Assembly (NCBI GenBank): GCA_934728255.1
Contig: CAKVEC010000006.1
Span: 62,001 to 126,000 of the forward strand
Origin: an uncultured Bacteroidales bacterium
GTDB taxonomy: Bacteria; Bacteroidota; Bacteroidia; Bacteroidales; Paludibacteraceae
Direction: 5' to 3'
DNA: 64,000 bases
Shown here in pieces: positions 1 to 7,583 of the stretch; the stretch's first letter is position 1, and every line of letters begins with the position of its first letter. Position numbers and translations under genes: made by a program. The notes beneath the pieces were generated by a model, which saw only the letters and a list, made by a program, of their open reading frames with translations, did not search any database and had not been told where the DNA came from.

Positions 1-1569
1 GGAGAGAGTGTGATAGGCTTCGAGGTTCCCTCTGCAACCGCTGAAGGTACAATCTCAATGACTGTTGGAAGTTCCTCTGACGGACGTTATTATCAACTCG
101 TTGTCAATGGAGTAGCAGGTGGCGTTAATCAACGTCTTTGGTCAAAAGCCGGTGATGATTTAGAGAAAAAAGGTCCTCAATCCTACACATTTACTTCTGC
201 AGATATCTCTACGATTGATGGTAAATACTACCTGACGTTTACGGACAACAATACAGAGATGAAGCCTGCAACGTTTAGGGTGGTTCTTGCAAATGATAAT
301 TACGAGAATTTGGCTAAGGATATTGCCACTCTTTCTGCAATTACGGTTGATGGTGAGGCATTGGAGGGCTTTGTTGCAGAAACTACAGAATATAATGTAG
401 AGTTGCCTTTTGGAACCACGGAGGTTCCAGCGGTTGTTGCAACTACCACTTCCAAGAAAGCCTCTGCAGTTGTTACGCCTGCTGCAGCAATCCCTGGTGC
501 AACAACAATCCTTGTAACAGCAGAGGATGGTACAACGACTAAGACTTATACAATCAACTTTACGGCTGCTCAAAATCAGAGCGAAGACGCTACTTTGAGT
601 GCATTGACTATCAATGGGAAAGGTGTTTCGGGCTTTAAGGCAGATTCTATGAATTATGCTTATGAGGTGGCTTACAAGGGTGAACTCCCTGTAGTGGCTG
701 CTACTGCGAATGACGAGACTGCTACGGTGGCTATCACTCAAATCACCGCTTTCCCCGGTACGGCTACCGTTTTGGTTACTGCACAAGCAGGCAATACGCT
801 TACGTATACGATTGATTTCACGATTGCTACCGCACCGAAGGTTTTGACTGAGGTGGTATTTAGCAATGGTGCCAAGGGTGCTGCCCTTGATGGCGTGGTA
901 CGTGTACCGTATTTGGCAGGGCAAGAGGTGCCGACTATTGTAAGTTTTGCTACCAATGAAGGTGCAACAGGCGTGAAAGCCGAGGACGGAAACACCATTA
1001 CCGTAACCGGCGAAGACGAGACGACCCTTGTATATACGATAGAGGCGGTAGAACTCACTCCCGCAACATTAGGTACAGAGGAAGTTACTTTCACGGGTGA
1101 AGAAACCTATATCTTTGACCCCTATGGTTGGGACGCAAGCAAAGGCTGGAAATTTGCAAAGAAAGTAGAGGAGGACGCCAATCGCCGTGTATCGGAAGGT
1201 CGCACACGTATCTATATGGCTCTGCCTGCAGCAAAAGAGGTCGTGCTTACATCCGGTTCCAGTGGTAAACGTGCTATCAAACTGTATGTCAATGGTGTAG
1301 AGAATACAGAGATTACTTCTACCGCTGACAAGACTGCGGCAATAACGATTGCTTTGGATAGCAAGAATGTTAATTTCCTGGCAATAGAGAGCAATCAAAC
1401 CAGTGGAGATGGCGGGTTTATTAAGATCCAACTTGTGCCTGCGGGTGAGACCGCTTTGGACAATGTTGCCGTTGCAGAGAAAGCACAGAAGATGATTGTT
1501 GATGGTCAGTTGGTAATTGTAAAAGACGGCGTAATGTACAACGCACAAGGCGTAACAATTAACAAGTAA
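1..1569 (+). CDS. Surface protein with cadherin-like beta-sandwich repeats (5' end cut off)
   Basis: The reading frame is open from the first base of the window, so the true start lies upstream; the first possible start inside (GTG at 10) is unlikely to be real. From about residue 107 there are three related modules of about 80 residues (roughly 107-186, 192-272, 280-350). Each begins with an ATLSALT-like strand and ends in a TYTI-type strand, as in cadherin-like beta-sandwich domains of secreted Bacteroidetes proteins. A further Thr/Gly-rich domain follows (about 355-480). The last 35 residues (KMIVDGQLVIVKDG, then YNAQG) look like the C-terminal sorting tails of exported Bacteroidales proteins. 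It probably acts on the cell surface or is secreted; its ligand is unknown. A strong terminator follows. Confidence 0.75.
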   Translation, partial: GESVIGFEVPSATAEGTISMTVGSSSDGRYYQLVVNGVAGGVNQRLWSKAGDDLEKKGPQSYTFTSADISTIDGKYYLTFTDNNTEMKPATFRVVLANDNYENLAKDIATLSAITVDGEALEGFVAETTEYNVELPFGTTEVPAVVATTTSKKASAVVTPAAAIPGATTILVTAEDGTTTKTYTINFTAAQNQSEDATLSALTINGKGVSGFKADSMNYAYEVAYKGELPVVAATANDETATVAITQITAFPGTATVLVTAQAGNTLTYTIDFTIATAPKVLTEVVFSNGAKGAALDGVVRVPYLAGQEVPTIVSFATNEGATGVKAEDGNTITVTGEDETTLVYTIEAVELTPATLGTEEVTFTGEETYIFDPYGWDASKGWKFAKKVEEDANRRVSEGRTRIYMALPAAKEVVLTSGSSGKRAIKLYVNGVENTEITSTADKTAAITIALDSKNVNFLAIESNQTSGDGGFIKIQLVPAGETALDNVAVAEKAQKMIVDGQLVIVKDGVMYNAQGVTINK

Positions 1570-1611
1570 TAATTAACAATTAATATACACCGTGAGGTGT
1601 AATGCAATAGG

Positions 1612-1649
1612 TCTCCCGCTTGAGGTTCTCAGGCGGGAGATTTTTTTTT
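1612..1649 (+). terminator. Rho-independent terminator
   Basis: An 8-bp perfect stem (TCTCCCGC with GCGGGAGA) encloses a 13-base loop and is followed by nine T residues. It ends transcription of the surface protein gene and separates it from the pyr/pur cluster. Confidence 0.9.
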
Positions 1650-1806
1650 GCCGGTTTGGTTAAATTTGGTTATATTTCCCGGTAATAAGAAATTAATGGT
1701 TAAATTATACGGATAATTATATGTTCCGGTTTCGGCTAATGTTGTGCAAATGAGTGATTAACGTCGGATTAATGGAATTTAACGCAGAATTATTGTGCCG
1801 TTTGGG

Positions 1807-1837
1807 TTGTATAATTCGAAAAAAAGCAGTACCTTTG
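1807..1837 (+). promoter_or_regulatory. Bacteroidetes-type promoter for pyrC and the nucleotide cluster
   Basis: TACCTTTG at 1830-1837 matches the -7 consensus TAnnTTTG, with a TTG at 1807-1809, 20 bases upstream, as the -33 element. The predicted start of transcription is near 1845, giving a leader of about 45 bases before the pyrC ATG at 1892. The core resembles the promoter inside the waaA leader (AGCAGTAnCTTTG at both sites). Confidence 0.7.
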
Positions 1838-1891
1838 CACTCGATTTCTGATACTGCTTCGGCAACGGAGTATTAACGTTACTAATCATTT

Positions 1892-3022
1892 ATGAGTCTG
1901 TCAGGTACTATCCGTATTCCCGCTTTGGTGGATATGCACGTGCATTTCCGAGAGCCGGGTTTCCCTCAAAAAGAGACCATTCGCAGTGGCAGCAATGCCG
2001 CTATGTGCGCCGGCTACTCCGACGTGTTTACAATGCCGAACCTCAATCCTGCCCCCGATAACATAGATCATTTGCGCATACAACAAGGGATTATTGCCTG
2101 CGATAGCCTCATCGGCGTGCATCCCTATGCCAGTATCACCCTCGGCCGTAAAGGCGAGGGTGAACTCGTTAATATAGAACAACTCGCCCCATTGGTGGCG
2201 GGTTTCTCCGATGACGGGTGTGGCGTGCAGAGCGAGGACTTGATGCGCGAGGCGATGGAGCGTTGTGCAAAAGTGGGGAGTATGATTGTGGAGCATTGCG
2301 AGGTGAACGACCTCTTGCATAACGGATATATACACGCAGGGGCGTATGCACGTGCGCACGGGCACCGGGGTATCTGCTCCGAGAGCGAGTGGCGCGAGGT
2401 GGAGCGGAATATCCGTCTGAGTGAGGAGACCGGATGCCGCCTGCATATCTGCCATATTTCCACCAAAGAGAGTGTGCAACTCATTCGTGAGGCGAAAGCC
2501 CGCGGGGCGAAAGTAACCTGCGAGACGGCACCGCACTACCTGCTACTGAATGAGCGTTGTATGGGTGAGGACGGCTGCTGGAAGATGAATCCGCCGTTGC
2601 GGGGTGTGGACGACCAGATGGCACTCCTTGCAGGCATACAGGACGGCACGATAGATGTGATTGCCACCGACCATGCGCCGCATACCGCCGAAGAGAAAAA
2701 CCGCGGTTTGGAGCATAGTGCGTTTGGTATTGTGGGGATAGAATGTGCTTTTCCGCTGATGTACACCTATTTGGTGCGTACGGGCTTTATTACGTTGGAA
2801 CGCTTGGTGGAACTGATGTCCACCCGTGCACGGGAAATAACGGGACTGCCGCAAGGCACATCGTGGGCAACGTTTGAGGTGGAGACCCCCTACGAGATAG
2901 ACCCCGACAAGTTCCTCTCCAAAGGACACTCTACGCCCTTTGCGGGCTGGACGGTGTACGGACGCTGTGTGGAGACCGTTTACAACGGAGTAACAGTTTT
3001 CCAATTAACAAGTAAAAATTAA
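1892..3022 (+). CDS. pyrC: Dihydroorotase
   Basis: Cyclises carbamoyl-aspartate to dihydroorotate, the third step of UMP synthesis, in the cytoplasm. At 376 residues it is a class I amidohydrolase-type dihydroorotase. The metal-binding HVHFREPG motif is at residues 16-23. HICHIS (about 184-189), ETAPHY (about 211) and the catalytic ATDHAPH (about 257-263) follow in the expected order. It is the first gene of the cluster, 55 bases downstream of a good promoter core, and is followed after 8 bases by pyrK. Its last codons (LTSKN) run into an AT-rich phrase AATTAACAAGTAA that also forms the end of the first gene in the window. Confidence 0.95.
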   Translation: MSLSGTIRIPALVDMHVHFREPGFPQKETIRSGSNAAMCAGYSDVFTMPNLNPAPDNIDHLRIQQGIIACDSLIGVHPYASITLGRKGEGELVNIEQLAPLVAGFSDDGCGVQSEDLMREAMERCAKVGSMIVEHCEVNDLLHNGYIHAGAYARAHGHRGICSESEWREVERNIRLSEETGCRLHICHISTKESVQLIREAKARGAKVTCETAPHYLLLNERCMGEDGCWKMNPPLRGVDDQMALLAGIQDGTIDVIATDHAPHTAEEKNRGLEHSAFGIVGIECAFPLMYTYLVRTGFITLERLVELMSTRAREITGLPQGTSWATFEVETPYEIDPDKFLSKGHSTPFAGWTVYGRCVETVYNGVTVFQLTSKN

Positions 3023-3030
3023 TAATTAAC

Positions 3031-3810
3031 ATGCAAACTGCTGTATTTGTTCTGCTCTCCAATGAGATGATTGCCGGGCGCATCTATAAGATGCGGCTGC
3101 GCGGGGCAACCGGCGGTATTCGGGCAGGGCAGTTTGTGGATATAGCCGTACCCGGGCAGTTCCTGCGCCGACCTATCTCGGTATGCGATGTGGAGGGTGA
3201 TATGCTGACCCTTATATATAAGGTGGTAGGCGACGGAACACGCACGATGTCGCAGTTGCAACCGGGTGCCACGCTGAATATACTCACCTGTCTGGGCAAC
3301 GGCTACAATCTTGACAAAGCAGGAGAACACCCGCTGTTGGTAGGGGGTGGAGTAGGTGTGCCGCCGCTCTATTACTTGGCAAAACAACTGCGGGCAAAGG
3401 GCAAGCAAGTGCAAGTGATATTGGGTTTCAATACTCGTGAAGAGGTGTTCTTTGAGGACGAGTTCCGCTGCTTGGGTTGCGAGGTGCAGGTTACCACAGC
3501 AGACGGCACGTATGGAATACAGGGATACGTTACTGCAGCCCTCCCCTCTGAAGGGGAGTCGGAGGGGTCTTATTATTACTACGCCTGCGGACCTCTGCCT
3601 ATGCTTCGTGCGCTGATACAGGCGGCAGGAACGACTGGCGAGGTGAGTATGGAGGAACGAATGGGCTGCGGTTTCGGGATATGCGTGGGGTGCAGTATCC
3701 AAACGAAGAAGGGTATCAAACGTGTCTGCAAAGAAGGACCGGTGTTTGAGGCGGGGGAGGTAATGACTCCCCCGACCCCCTCAGAGAGGGGGACTACAGA
3801 TAGGAACTAA
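3031..3810 (+). CDS. pyrK: Dihydroorotate dehydrogenase B, electron-transfer subunit
   Basis: Passes electrons from dihydroorotate (via FMN on PyrD) through FAD and a 2Fe-2S cluster to NAD+. The ferredoxin-reductase fold is clear: FAD motif RRPISV (46-51), nucleotide motif VGGGVG (104-109), CGP before the C-terminal third, and 2Fe-2S ligands C213, C218, C221 and C233 in the PyrK pattern. It sits directly upstream of its catalytic partner. Two copies of a GC-rich repeat are embedded in it. One (3539-3569) adds about 10 residues (LPSEGESEG) in the linker before the CGP motif. The other (3765-3794) supplies most of the C-terminal tail after VFEAGEV. Neither touches a cofactor ligand, so the protein is probably active. 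Confidence 0.94.
   Translation: MQTAVFVLLSNEMIAGRIYKMRLRGATGGIRAGQFVDIAVPGQFLRRPISVCDVEGDMLTLIYKVVGDGTRTMSQLQPGATLNILTCLGNGYNLDKAGEHPLLVGGGVGVPPLYYLAKQLRAKGKQVQVILGFNTREEVFFEDEFRCLGCEVQVTTADGTYGIQGYVTAALPSEGESEGSYYYYACGPLPMLRALIQAAGTTGEVSMEERMGCGFGICVGCSIQTKKGIKRVCKEGPVFEAGEVMTPPTPSERGTTDRN
3539..3569 (-). repeat. GC-rich hairpin repeat, copy 1 (in frame inside pyrK)
   Basis: This is a member of the family whose consensus is about 31 bp (GACCTCCCCAACCC, then CTCC, a short loop and GGAGGGGCT). It lies in reverse orientation and is translated as part of PyrK. The hairpin CCCCTCTGAAGGGG is intact. Confidence 0.75.
3765..3794 (+). repeat. GC-rich hairpin repeat, copy 2 (pyrK C-terminus)
   Basis: The element starts GACTCCCCCGACC and ends in GAGAGGGGG. 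It is translated as MTPPTPSERG at the end of PyrK, and the stop codon comes just after it. Confidence 0.8.
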
Positions 3811-3825
3811 AGCATAAAATGTGTA

Positions 3826-4782
3826 ATGAGTAATCGACTGAACATATCGCTTTCGGGGGTGGAGATGAAGAACCCGATTATACCGGCATCGGGTACGTGC
3901 GGTTTCGGGCAGGAGTTGGCGGAGTGCTACGACCTGAACATACTCGGGGCTATCTCGTGCAAGGGAACCACCCGCGATGCACGCTACGGCAATCCGCTGC
4001 CGCGTATCGCTGAGTGTGGCAACTACGGTATGATAAACGCCGTGGGCTTGCAGAACCCCGGTGTGGACGAGGTGATAGCGCACGAATTGCCCGCACTGCG
4101 AAAGATATACAGCGGTCCGATGATTGCGAACATCAGCGGTTTCTCAATTGACGACTACGCCTACACGTGCGAGCGGATAGACAAGGAGACCGATGCGGCT
4201 ATCTTGGAGGTGAACATCAGTTGTCCCAACGTACACAATGGCGGTATGGCGTTTGGTACGAGTGCAGAGGCAGCGGCGGAGGTTACGCGTGCCGTAAAAG
4301 CCGTTACGACGAAGCCTGTATATATGAAACTCAGTCCGAATGTAACGGACATTGTCTCGATAGCACGGGCGTGCGAAGAGGCGGGGGCGGACGGGCTGTG
4401 CCTGATAAATACAATGCTCGGCATGCGGATAGACATACGCCGTCGCCGCCCCGTACTGGCAAACCGCTACGGCGGGTATTCGGGGAACGGTATATTCCCC
4501 GTGGCACTGCGGATGGTGAACCAAGTGGCACAGGCGTGCCGGGTACCGATTATCGGTTGCGGCGGTGTGAGCAGGGCGGAAGACGTGATAGAGATGATGA
4601 TGGCAGGTGCAACGGCAGTAGAGATCGGGGCTGCCAATCTGGTCAACCCGATGGTATGCAAAGAGATAATAGAGGAGTTGCCGCGGCTGATGGATGAACT
4701 GAAAATAGAGCGGCTGGAGGAGATTGTAGGGATAGCGACTCCCCCCGACCCCCTCAAAGAGGGGGAGACAAGAAAGGCTTGA
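3826..4782 (+). CDS. pyrD: Dihydroorotate dehydrogenase B, catalytic subunit
   Basis: Oxidises dihydroorotate to orotate on FMN. It is the class 1B type, recognised by the cysteine at C133 in NISCPN (the catalytic base in this class) and by pairing with PyrK just upstream. The N-terminal NPIIPASGTCGFG, GGYSG and the FMN-binding GCGGV follow in order. The normal end of such proteins (RLEEIVGIA) is followed here by a GC-rich repeat that adds TPPDPLKEGETRKA before the stop. Just after the repeat, in another frame, a second version of the tail (RLEEIIGVY and a stop at 4802-4804) can be read. The gene seems to have been extended by insertion and the original or duplicated tail left behind. Confidence 0.95.
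   Translation: MSNRLNISLSGVEMKNPIIPASGTCGFGQELAECYDLNILGAISCKGTTRDARYGNPLPRIAECGNYGMINAVGLQNPGVDEVIAHELPALRKIYSGPMIANISGFSIDDYAYTCERIDKETDAAILEVNISCPNVHNGGMAFGTSAEAAAEVTRAVKAVTTKPVYMKLSPNVTDIVSIARACEEAGADGLCLINTMLGMRIDIRRRRPVLANRYGGYSGNGIFPVALRMVNQVAQACRVPIIGCGGVSRAEDVIEMMMAGATAVEIGAANLVNPMVCKEIIEELPRLMDELKIERLEEIVGIATPPDPLKEGETRKA
4737..4769 (+). repeat. GC-rich hairpin repeat, copy 3 (pyrD C-terminus)
   Basis: The element starts GACTCCCCCCGACC and ends in AGAGGGGGAGAC. It is translated as the last residues of PyrD and is flanked by two diverged copies of the sequence coding RLEEI(V/I)G. Confidence 0.8.
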
Positions 4783-4813
4783 AGAGATTATCGGCGTATA
4801 TTAATTGTTAATT

Positions 4814-5515
4814 ATGAAAAGAGATGTAATCATAGCGTGTGATTTTGCGAGTGCGGAAGCCACGTATGCTTTCCTAGACCGGTTCACGGAAGAGAAACCG
4901 TTTGTAAAAATCGGTATGGAACTCTACTATGCCGAGGGACCGGCTATCGTGCGCGAACTGAAAGCACGCGGGCATAAGATATTCCTCGACCTGAAACTGC
5001 ACGACATACCCAATACCGTGAAGAAAGCGATGGCAGTGCTCTCGCGCTTGGATGTGGATATAGTGAACCTGCACGCCGCGGGGACGAAAGAGATGATGCG
5101 TGCCGCATTGGAGGGACTGACCCGCGAAGACGGCACCCGTCCTGTCCTGTTGGCGGTAACGCAACTGACCTCCACGAGCGAGGAGCGTATGCACGAGGAC
5201 TTGTTGATACCGGGCAAGATTGGCGATGTGGTGGTGCACTATGCGCAATGTGCCAAAGAGGCGGGATTAGACGGGGTGGTCTGCTCGCCGCTCGAGGCAG
5301 GAATGGTGAAAGCCGCTTGCGGACAGGACTTCCTGACCGTAACACCGGGTATCCGTTTTGCCGATGGACAGACGGGCGACCAGGTGAGAATCACCACGCC
5401 CGCACGCGCCAAAGAGATTGGCAGCGATTATATTGTGGTAGGGCGACCCATCACGGCAGCGGCAGACCCAGTGGCAGCCTATCGGCGGTGTGTGGAGGAA
5501 TTTGTAAATTTGTAA
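4814..5515 (+). CDS. pyrF: Orotidine 5'-phosphate decarboxylase
   Basis: Decarboxylates OMP to UMP, the last step of the pathway. The ATG at 4814 is chosen ([11 protein letters not shown]) over an in-frame TTG nine bases upstream. This gives 233 residues, normal for the bacterial type. The catalytic [10 protein letters not shown] cluster is at about 58-67, and the phosphate-binding TPGIR and the (V)GRPI region lie near the C-terminus. The final residues EFVNL and the stop are read from an AATTTGTAA micro-repeat that continues into the gap before pyrE. Confidence 0.95.
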   Translation: MKRDVIIACDFASAEATYAFLDRFTEEKPFVKIGMELYYAEGPAIVRELKARGHKIFLDLKLHDIPNTVKKAMAVLSRLDVDIVNLHAAGTKEMMRAALEGLTREDGTRPVLLAVTQLTSTSEERMHEDLLIPGKIGDVVVHYAQCAKEAGLDGVVCSPLEAGMVKAACGQDFLTVTPGIRFADGQTGDQVRITTPARAKEIGSDYIVVGRPITAAADPVAAYRRCVEEFVNL

Positions 5516-5535
5516 GTGTGTAAATTTGTAAATTA
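5499..5535 (+). repeat. AATTTGTAA micro-repeat at the pyrF/pyrE junction
   Basis: Three tandem AATTTGTAA-like words overlap the pyrF stop codon. The 20 bases at 5514-5533 are identical to 53951-53970 inside the U32 peptidase gene, and the reverse complement of the word recurs inside the GT4 gene at 52300-52329. Confidence 0.8.
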
Positions 5536-5546
5536 CGAAATCAGAT

Positions 5547-6185
5547 ATGAAACTGAGTGAACAAATAGCCAAAGACTTGCTGAAGATACGGGCGGTGTTC
5601 TTGCGTCCCGAAGAGCCGTTTACGTGGGCAAGCGGTATCAAGAGCCCCATCTATTGCGATAACCGTCTGACCCTTTCTGATTGCGCGGTGCGCGAGGATG
5701 TGGAGAACGGACTGGCAGAGACGATACGCACGTACTACCCTGATGCAGAGGTGCTGATGGGTACCTCGACGGCGGGTATTGCGCATGCGGCTATCACTGC
5801 CACCAAACTCAATCTGCCGATGGGCTATGTGCGCTCGGGGGCGAAAGACCACGGACGCCAGAACCAGATTGAGGGACGATTGGAGAAAGGGCAGAAAGTG
5901 GTAGTGGTAGAAGACCTGATTTCCACAGCAGGCAGTTGCATCGAGGTGGTGAACGTGCTGCGCGAGGCGGGTGCGGAAGTGCTCGGCGTGGTATCTATCT
6001 TCACCTACGGTATGCAGAAAGGGCTTGACCGTCTGGCAGAGGCACACGTGGAGAATCACAGCCTCTCCTGTCTCGATACATTGGTGGAAGTCGCTGCCCG
6101 AGAAGGCTACATCAAAGATGAGGACAAGGCTCGCTTGATACAATTCCGCAACAACCCGAGTGATGAGAGTTGGATGGGAAAGTAA
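5547..6185 (+). CDS. pyrE: Orotate phosphoribosyltransferase
   Basis: Joins orotate to PRPP to form OMP. The 212 residues contain the PRPP-binding signature VVVVEDLISTAGS (about 118-130). A flexible-loop region with KDHGRQNQIEG (about 107-117) precedes it, as in OPRTases, and the gene follows pyrF in the cluster. Start ATG at 5547 gives the usual N-terminal helix before the EPFTWASGIKSPIYCDNR core. A GC-rich repeat begins two bases after the stop codon. Confidence 0.95.
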   Translation: MKLSEQIAKDLLKIRAVFLRPEEPFTWASGIKSPIYCDNRLTLSDCAVREDVENGLAETIRTYYPDAEVLMGTSTAGIAHAAITATKLNLPMGYVRSGAKDHGRQNQIEGRLEKGQKVVVVEDLISTAGSCIEVVNVLREAGAEVLGVVSIFTYGMQKGLDRLAEAHVENHSLSCLDTLVEVAAREGYIKDEDKARLIQFRNNPSDESWMGK

Positions 6186-6187
6186 CC

Positions 6188-6218
6188 GACTCCCCCAACC
6201 CCCTCAAAGAGGGGGCTC
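6188..6218 (+). repeat. GC-rich hairpin repeat, copy 4 (after pyrE)
   Basis: The element starts GACTCCCCCAACC and ends in AGAGGGGGCTC. This copy is fully intergenic, two bases after the pyrE stop. The hairpin followed by an A-rich stretch lacks a T tract, so it is not a classic terminator. Confidence 0.8.
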
Positions 6219-6270
6219 ACAGAATGAATATGTTAAATAATGTTATAGTTTTGCAGGCTTAATAACCTGC

Positions 6271-6300
6271 TATCCACTTGACATCCTCCTGACATCCACC
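6271..6300 (+). repeat. CATCCAC micro-array before pyrB
   Basis: A periodic run of TATCCAC, GACATCC and GACATCCACC words. The same words recur in reverse before carB (27462-27499) and forward near tsaD (37706-37740). Confidence 0.7.
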
Positions 6301-6351
6301 TTACTTTTCTACAGAAAAGATATACATAGGATTTTAATAGTTCATAACAAT

Positions 6352-7401
6352 ATGCGTCATCTTTTAGACCCAACCGATTTGACCACAGCGGAGATTGATA
6401 GCATTATCAATCGTGCGTTGGACATTATCGCCAACCCCGCCCAGTACGCTGACGCTTGCCGCGGCAAGAAGTTGGCAACGCTTTTCTATGAGCCGAGTAC
6501 CCGTACCCGACTGAGTTTTACAGCCGCTATGATGGAACTCGGCGGCAATGTGCTGGGTTTCTCCGACGCCAAGTCGAGTTCGGTGAGCAAAGGCGAGACG
6601 GTAGCCGATACGGTGCGTGTTATCTCGTCGTTTGCCGACATCATCGCCATGCGCCACTACAAAGAGGGGGCTCCGCGTGTGGCGAGCGAGTACAGCCGTA
6701 TTCCAGTCATCAATGCGGGCGACGGCGGACACAGCCACCCTACGCAGACTATGACCGACCTGCTGACGATACGCCGCGAACTCGGACGCTTTGACCATCT
6801 GACTATAGGTCTCTGCGGCGACCTGAAATACGGGCGCACCGTCCATTCGCTCATCAAGGCAATGCGCCGCTACGAGGGAACGCACTTTGTGCTGATTTCA
6901 CCTGCTGAACTGCGCCTGCCCGACTATATGAAGCAGGAACTCGGGGACAACTACACCGAGGTGCAGACGCTTGAGGAGGCGATGCCGCTGGTGGACGTAC
7001 TCTATATGACGCGCGTACAGCAGGAGCGTTTTGCCGATCAGGACGAGTATGAGCGGCTCAAAGATGCGTTTATTCTCGATACGGAGAAGATGGCACTGGC
7101 GAAAAAGGATATGATTGTGCTGCACCCGCTGCCCCGTGTGAACGAGATAACGGTGGACGTGGACAACGACCCGCGTGCCGCATATTTCCGTCAGGTAGAG
7201 AACGGCAAGTATGTGCGTATGGCATTGATTTATACGCTGCTGCAATGGAAAAACGAACAGCAGATGCAGCCTGAGACGCACCTGACGGACACGCTCTGCC
7301 ACAACGACCGCTGTATCGTAACCACTGAACCCGTGCCGCACAAGGTGTATGTGGACAGCGAAGGCAATACGAGGTGTTTCTATTGCGATCATTTGATTTA
7401 A
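6352..7401 (+). CDS. pyrB: Aspartate carbamoyltransferase fused to a PyrI-like zinc tail
   Basis: Condenses carbamoyl phosphate with aspartate, the committed step of UMP synthesis. Residues 1-300 are a normal catalytic chain: STRTR carbamoyl-phosphate motif (49-53), K80 of the loop, HPTQT (129-133), and HPLPR (258-262). The chain then continues for 49 residues with C316, C321, C342 and C345. The spacing is C-x4-C-x20-C-x2-C, and the wording (CHNDRCI, TEPV, CFYC) strongly resembles the zinc domain of the regulatory subunit PyrI (C-x4-C-x23-C-x2-C in E. coli). The nucleotide-binding half of PyrI is absent, and no pyrI lies in the window. The enzyme may assemble through this tail but lack CTP/ATP control; that is inference. 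Confidence 0.93.
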   Translation: MRHLLDPTDLTTAEIDSIINRALDIIANPAQYADACRGKKLATLFYEPSTRTRLSFTAAMMELGGNVLGFSDAKSSSVSKGETVADTVRVISSFADIIAMRHYKEGAPRVASEYSRIPVINAGDGGHSHPTQTMTDLLTIRRELGRFDHLTIGLCGDLKYGRTVHSLIKAMRRYEGTHFVLISPAELRLPDYMKQELGDNYTEVQTLEEAMPLVDVLYMTRVQQERFADQDEYERLKDAFILDTEKMALAKKDMIVLHPLPRVNEITVDVDNDPRAAYFRQVENGKYVRMALIYTLLQWKNEQQMQPETHLTDTLCHNDRCIVTTEPVPHKVYVDSEGNTRCFYCDHLI

Positions 7402-7501
7402 GTTTATAGGTTTAGGAGTTGATTAGTTGATACGTGGTTGAAAATGTTTATAGGTTGAGATAGTTTAACCAATCAACCACTTAAACCTATTGAACCACAA
7501 T

Positions 7502-7577
7502 AAACCCATAAACCAATCAACTACTTAAACCACGCATAAACCAATAAACTCATAAACGGATAAACCCATAAACCCAT
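7502..7577 (+). repeat. AAACNNAT array before guaB
   Basis: Five contiguous 8-mers fit AAACNNAT (7538-7577, NN = CA, TC, GG, CC, CC), with two more units and looser AAACC words upstream from 7502. The array ends six bases before the guaB ATG. The two central bases vary while the frame of the unit is kept. Confidence 0.8.
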
Positions 7578-7583
7578 AACAAT

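Larger units (their letters stand above)
1570..1891. other. Intergenic region before the nucleotide cluster
   Basis: This 322-base gap has no convincing gene. It holds an AT-rich spacer, a factor-independent terminator for the upstream gene (1612-1649), a Bacteroidetes promoter (1807-1837) and a leader of about 50 bases before pyrC. The spacer from 1650 to 1800 is AT-rich with no structure I could recognise. Confidence 0.7.

Noticed and set aside
6188..6218. GC-rich hairpin after pyrE as a terminator
   Set aside because: There is no T tract after the stem, and the same element occurs inside coding genes, so it is a repeat.
6246..6253. TAGTTTTG as a promoter -7 box before pyrB
   Set aside because: It fits TAnnTTTG, but no TTTG or TTG lies 19-22 bases upstream, so I did not call a promoter.
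6254..6351. Pyrimidine riboswitch or PyrR-type attenuator before pyrB
   Set aside because: There is a small GCAGG/CCTGC stem but no terminator/antiterminator pair and no known PyrR-binding loop that I could recognise.
7502..7577. AAACNNAT and other periodic arrays as a CRISPR array
   Set aside because: Units of 8-12 bases without spacers, and no cas genes.
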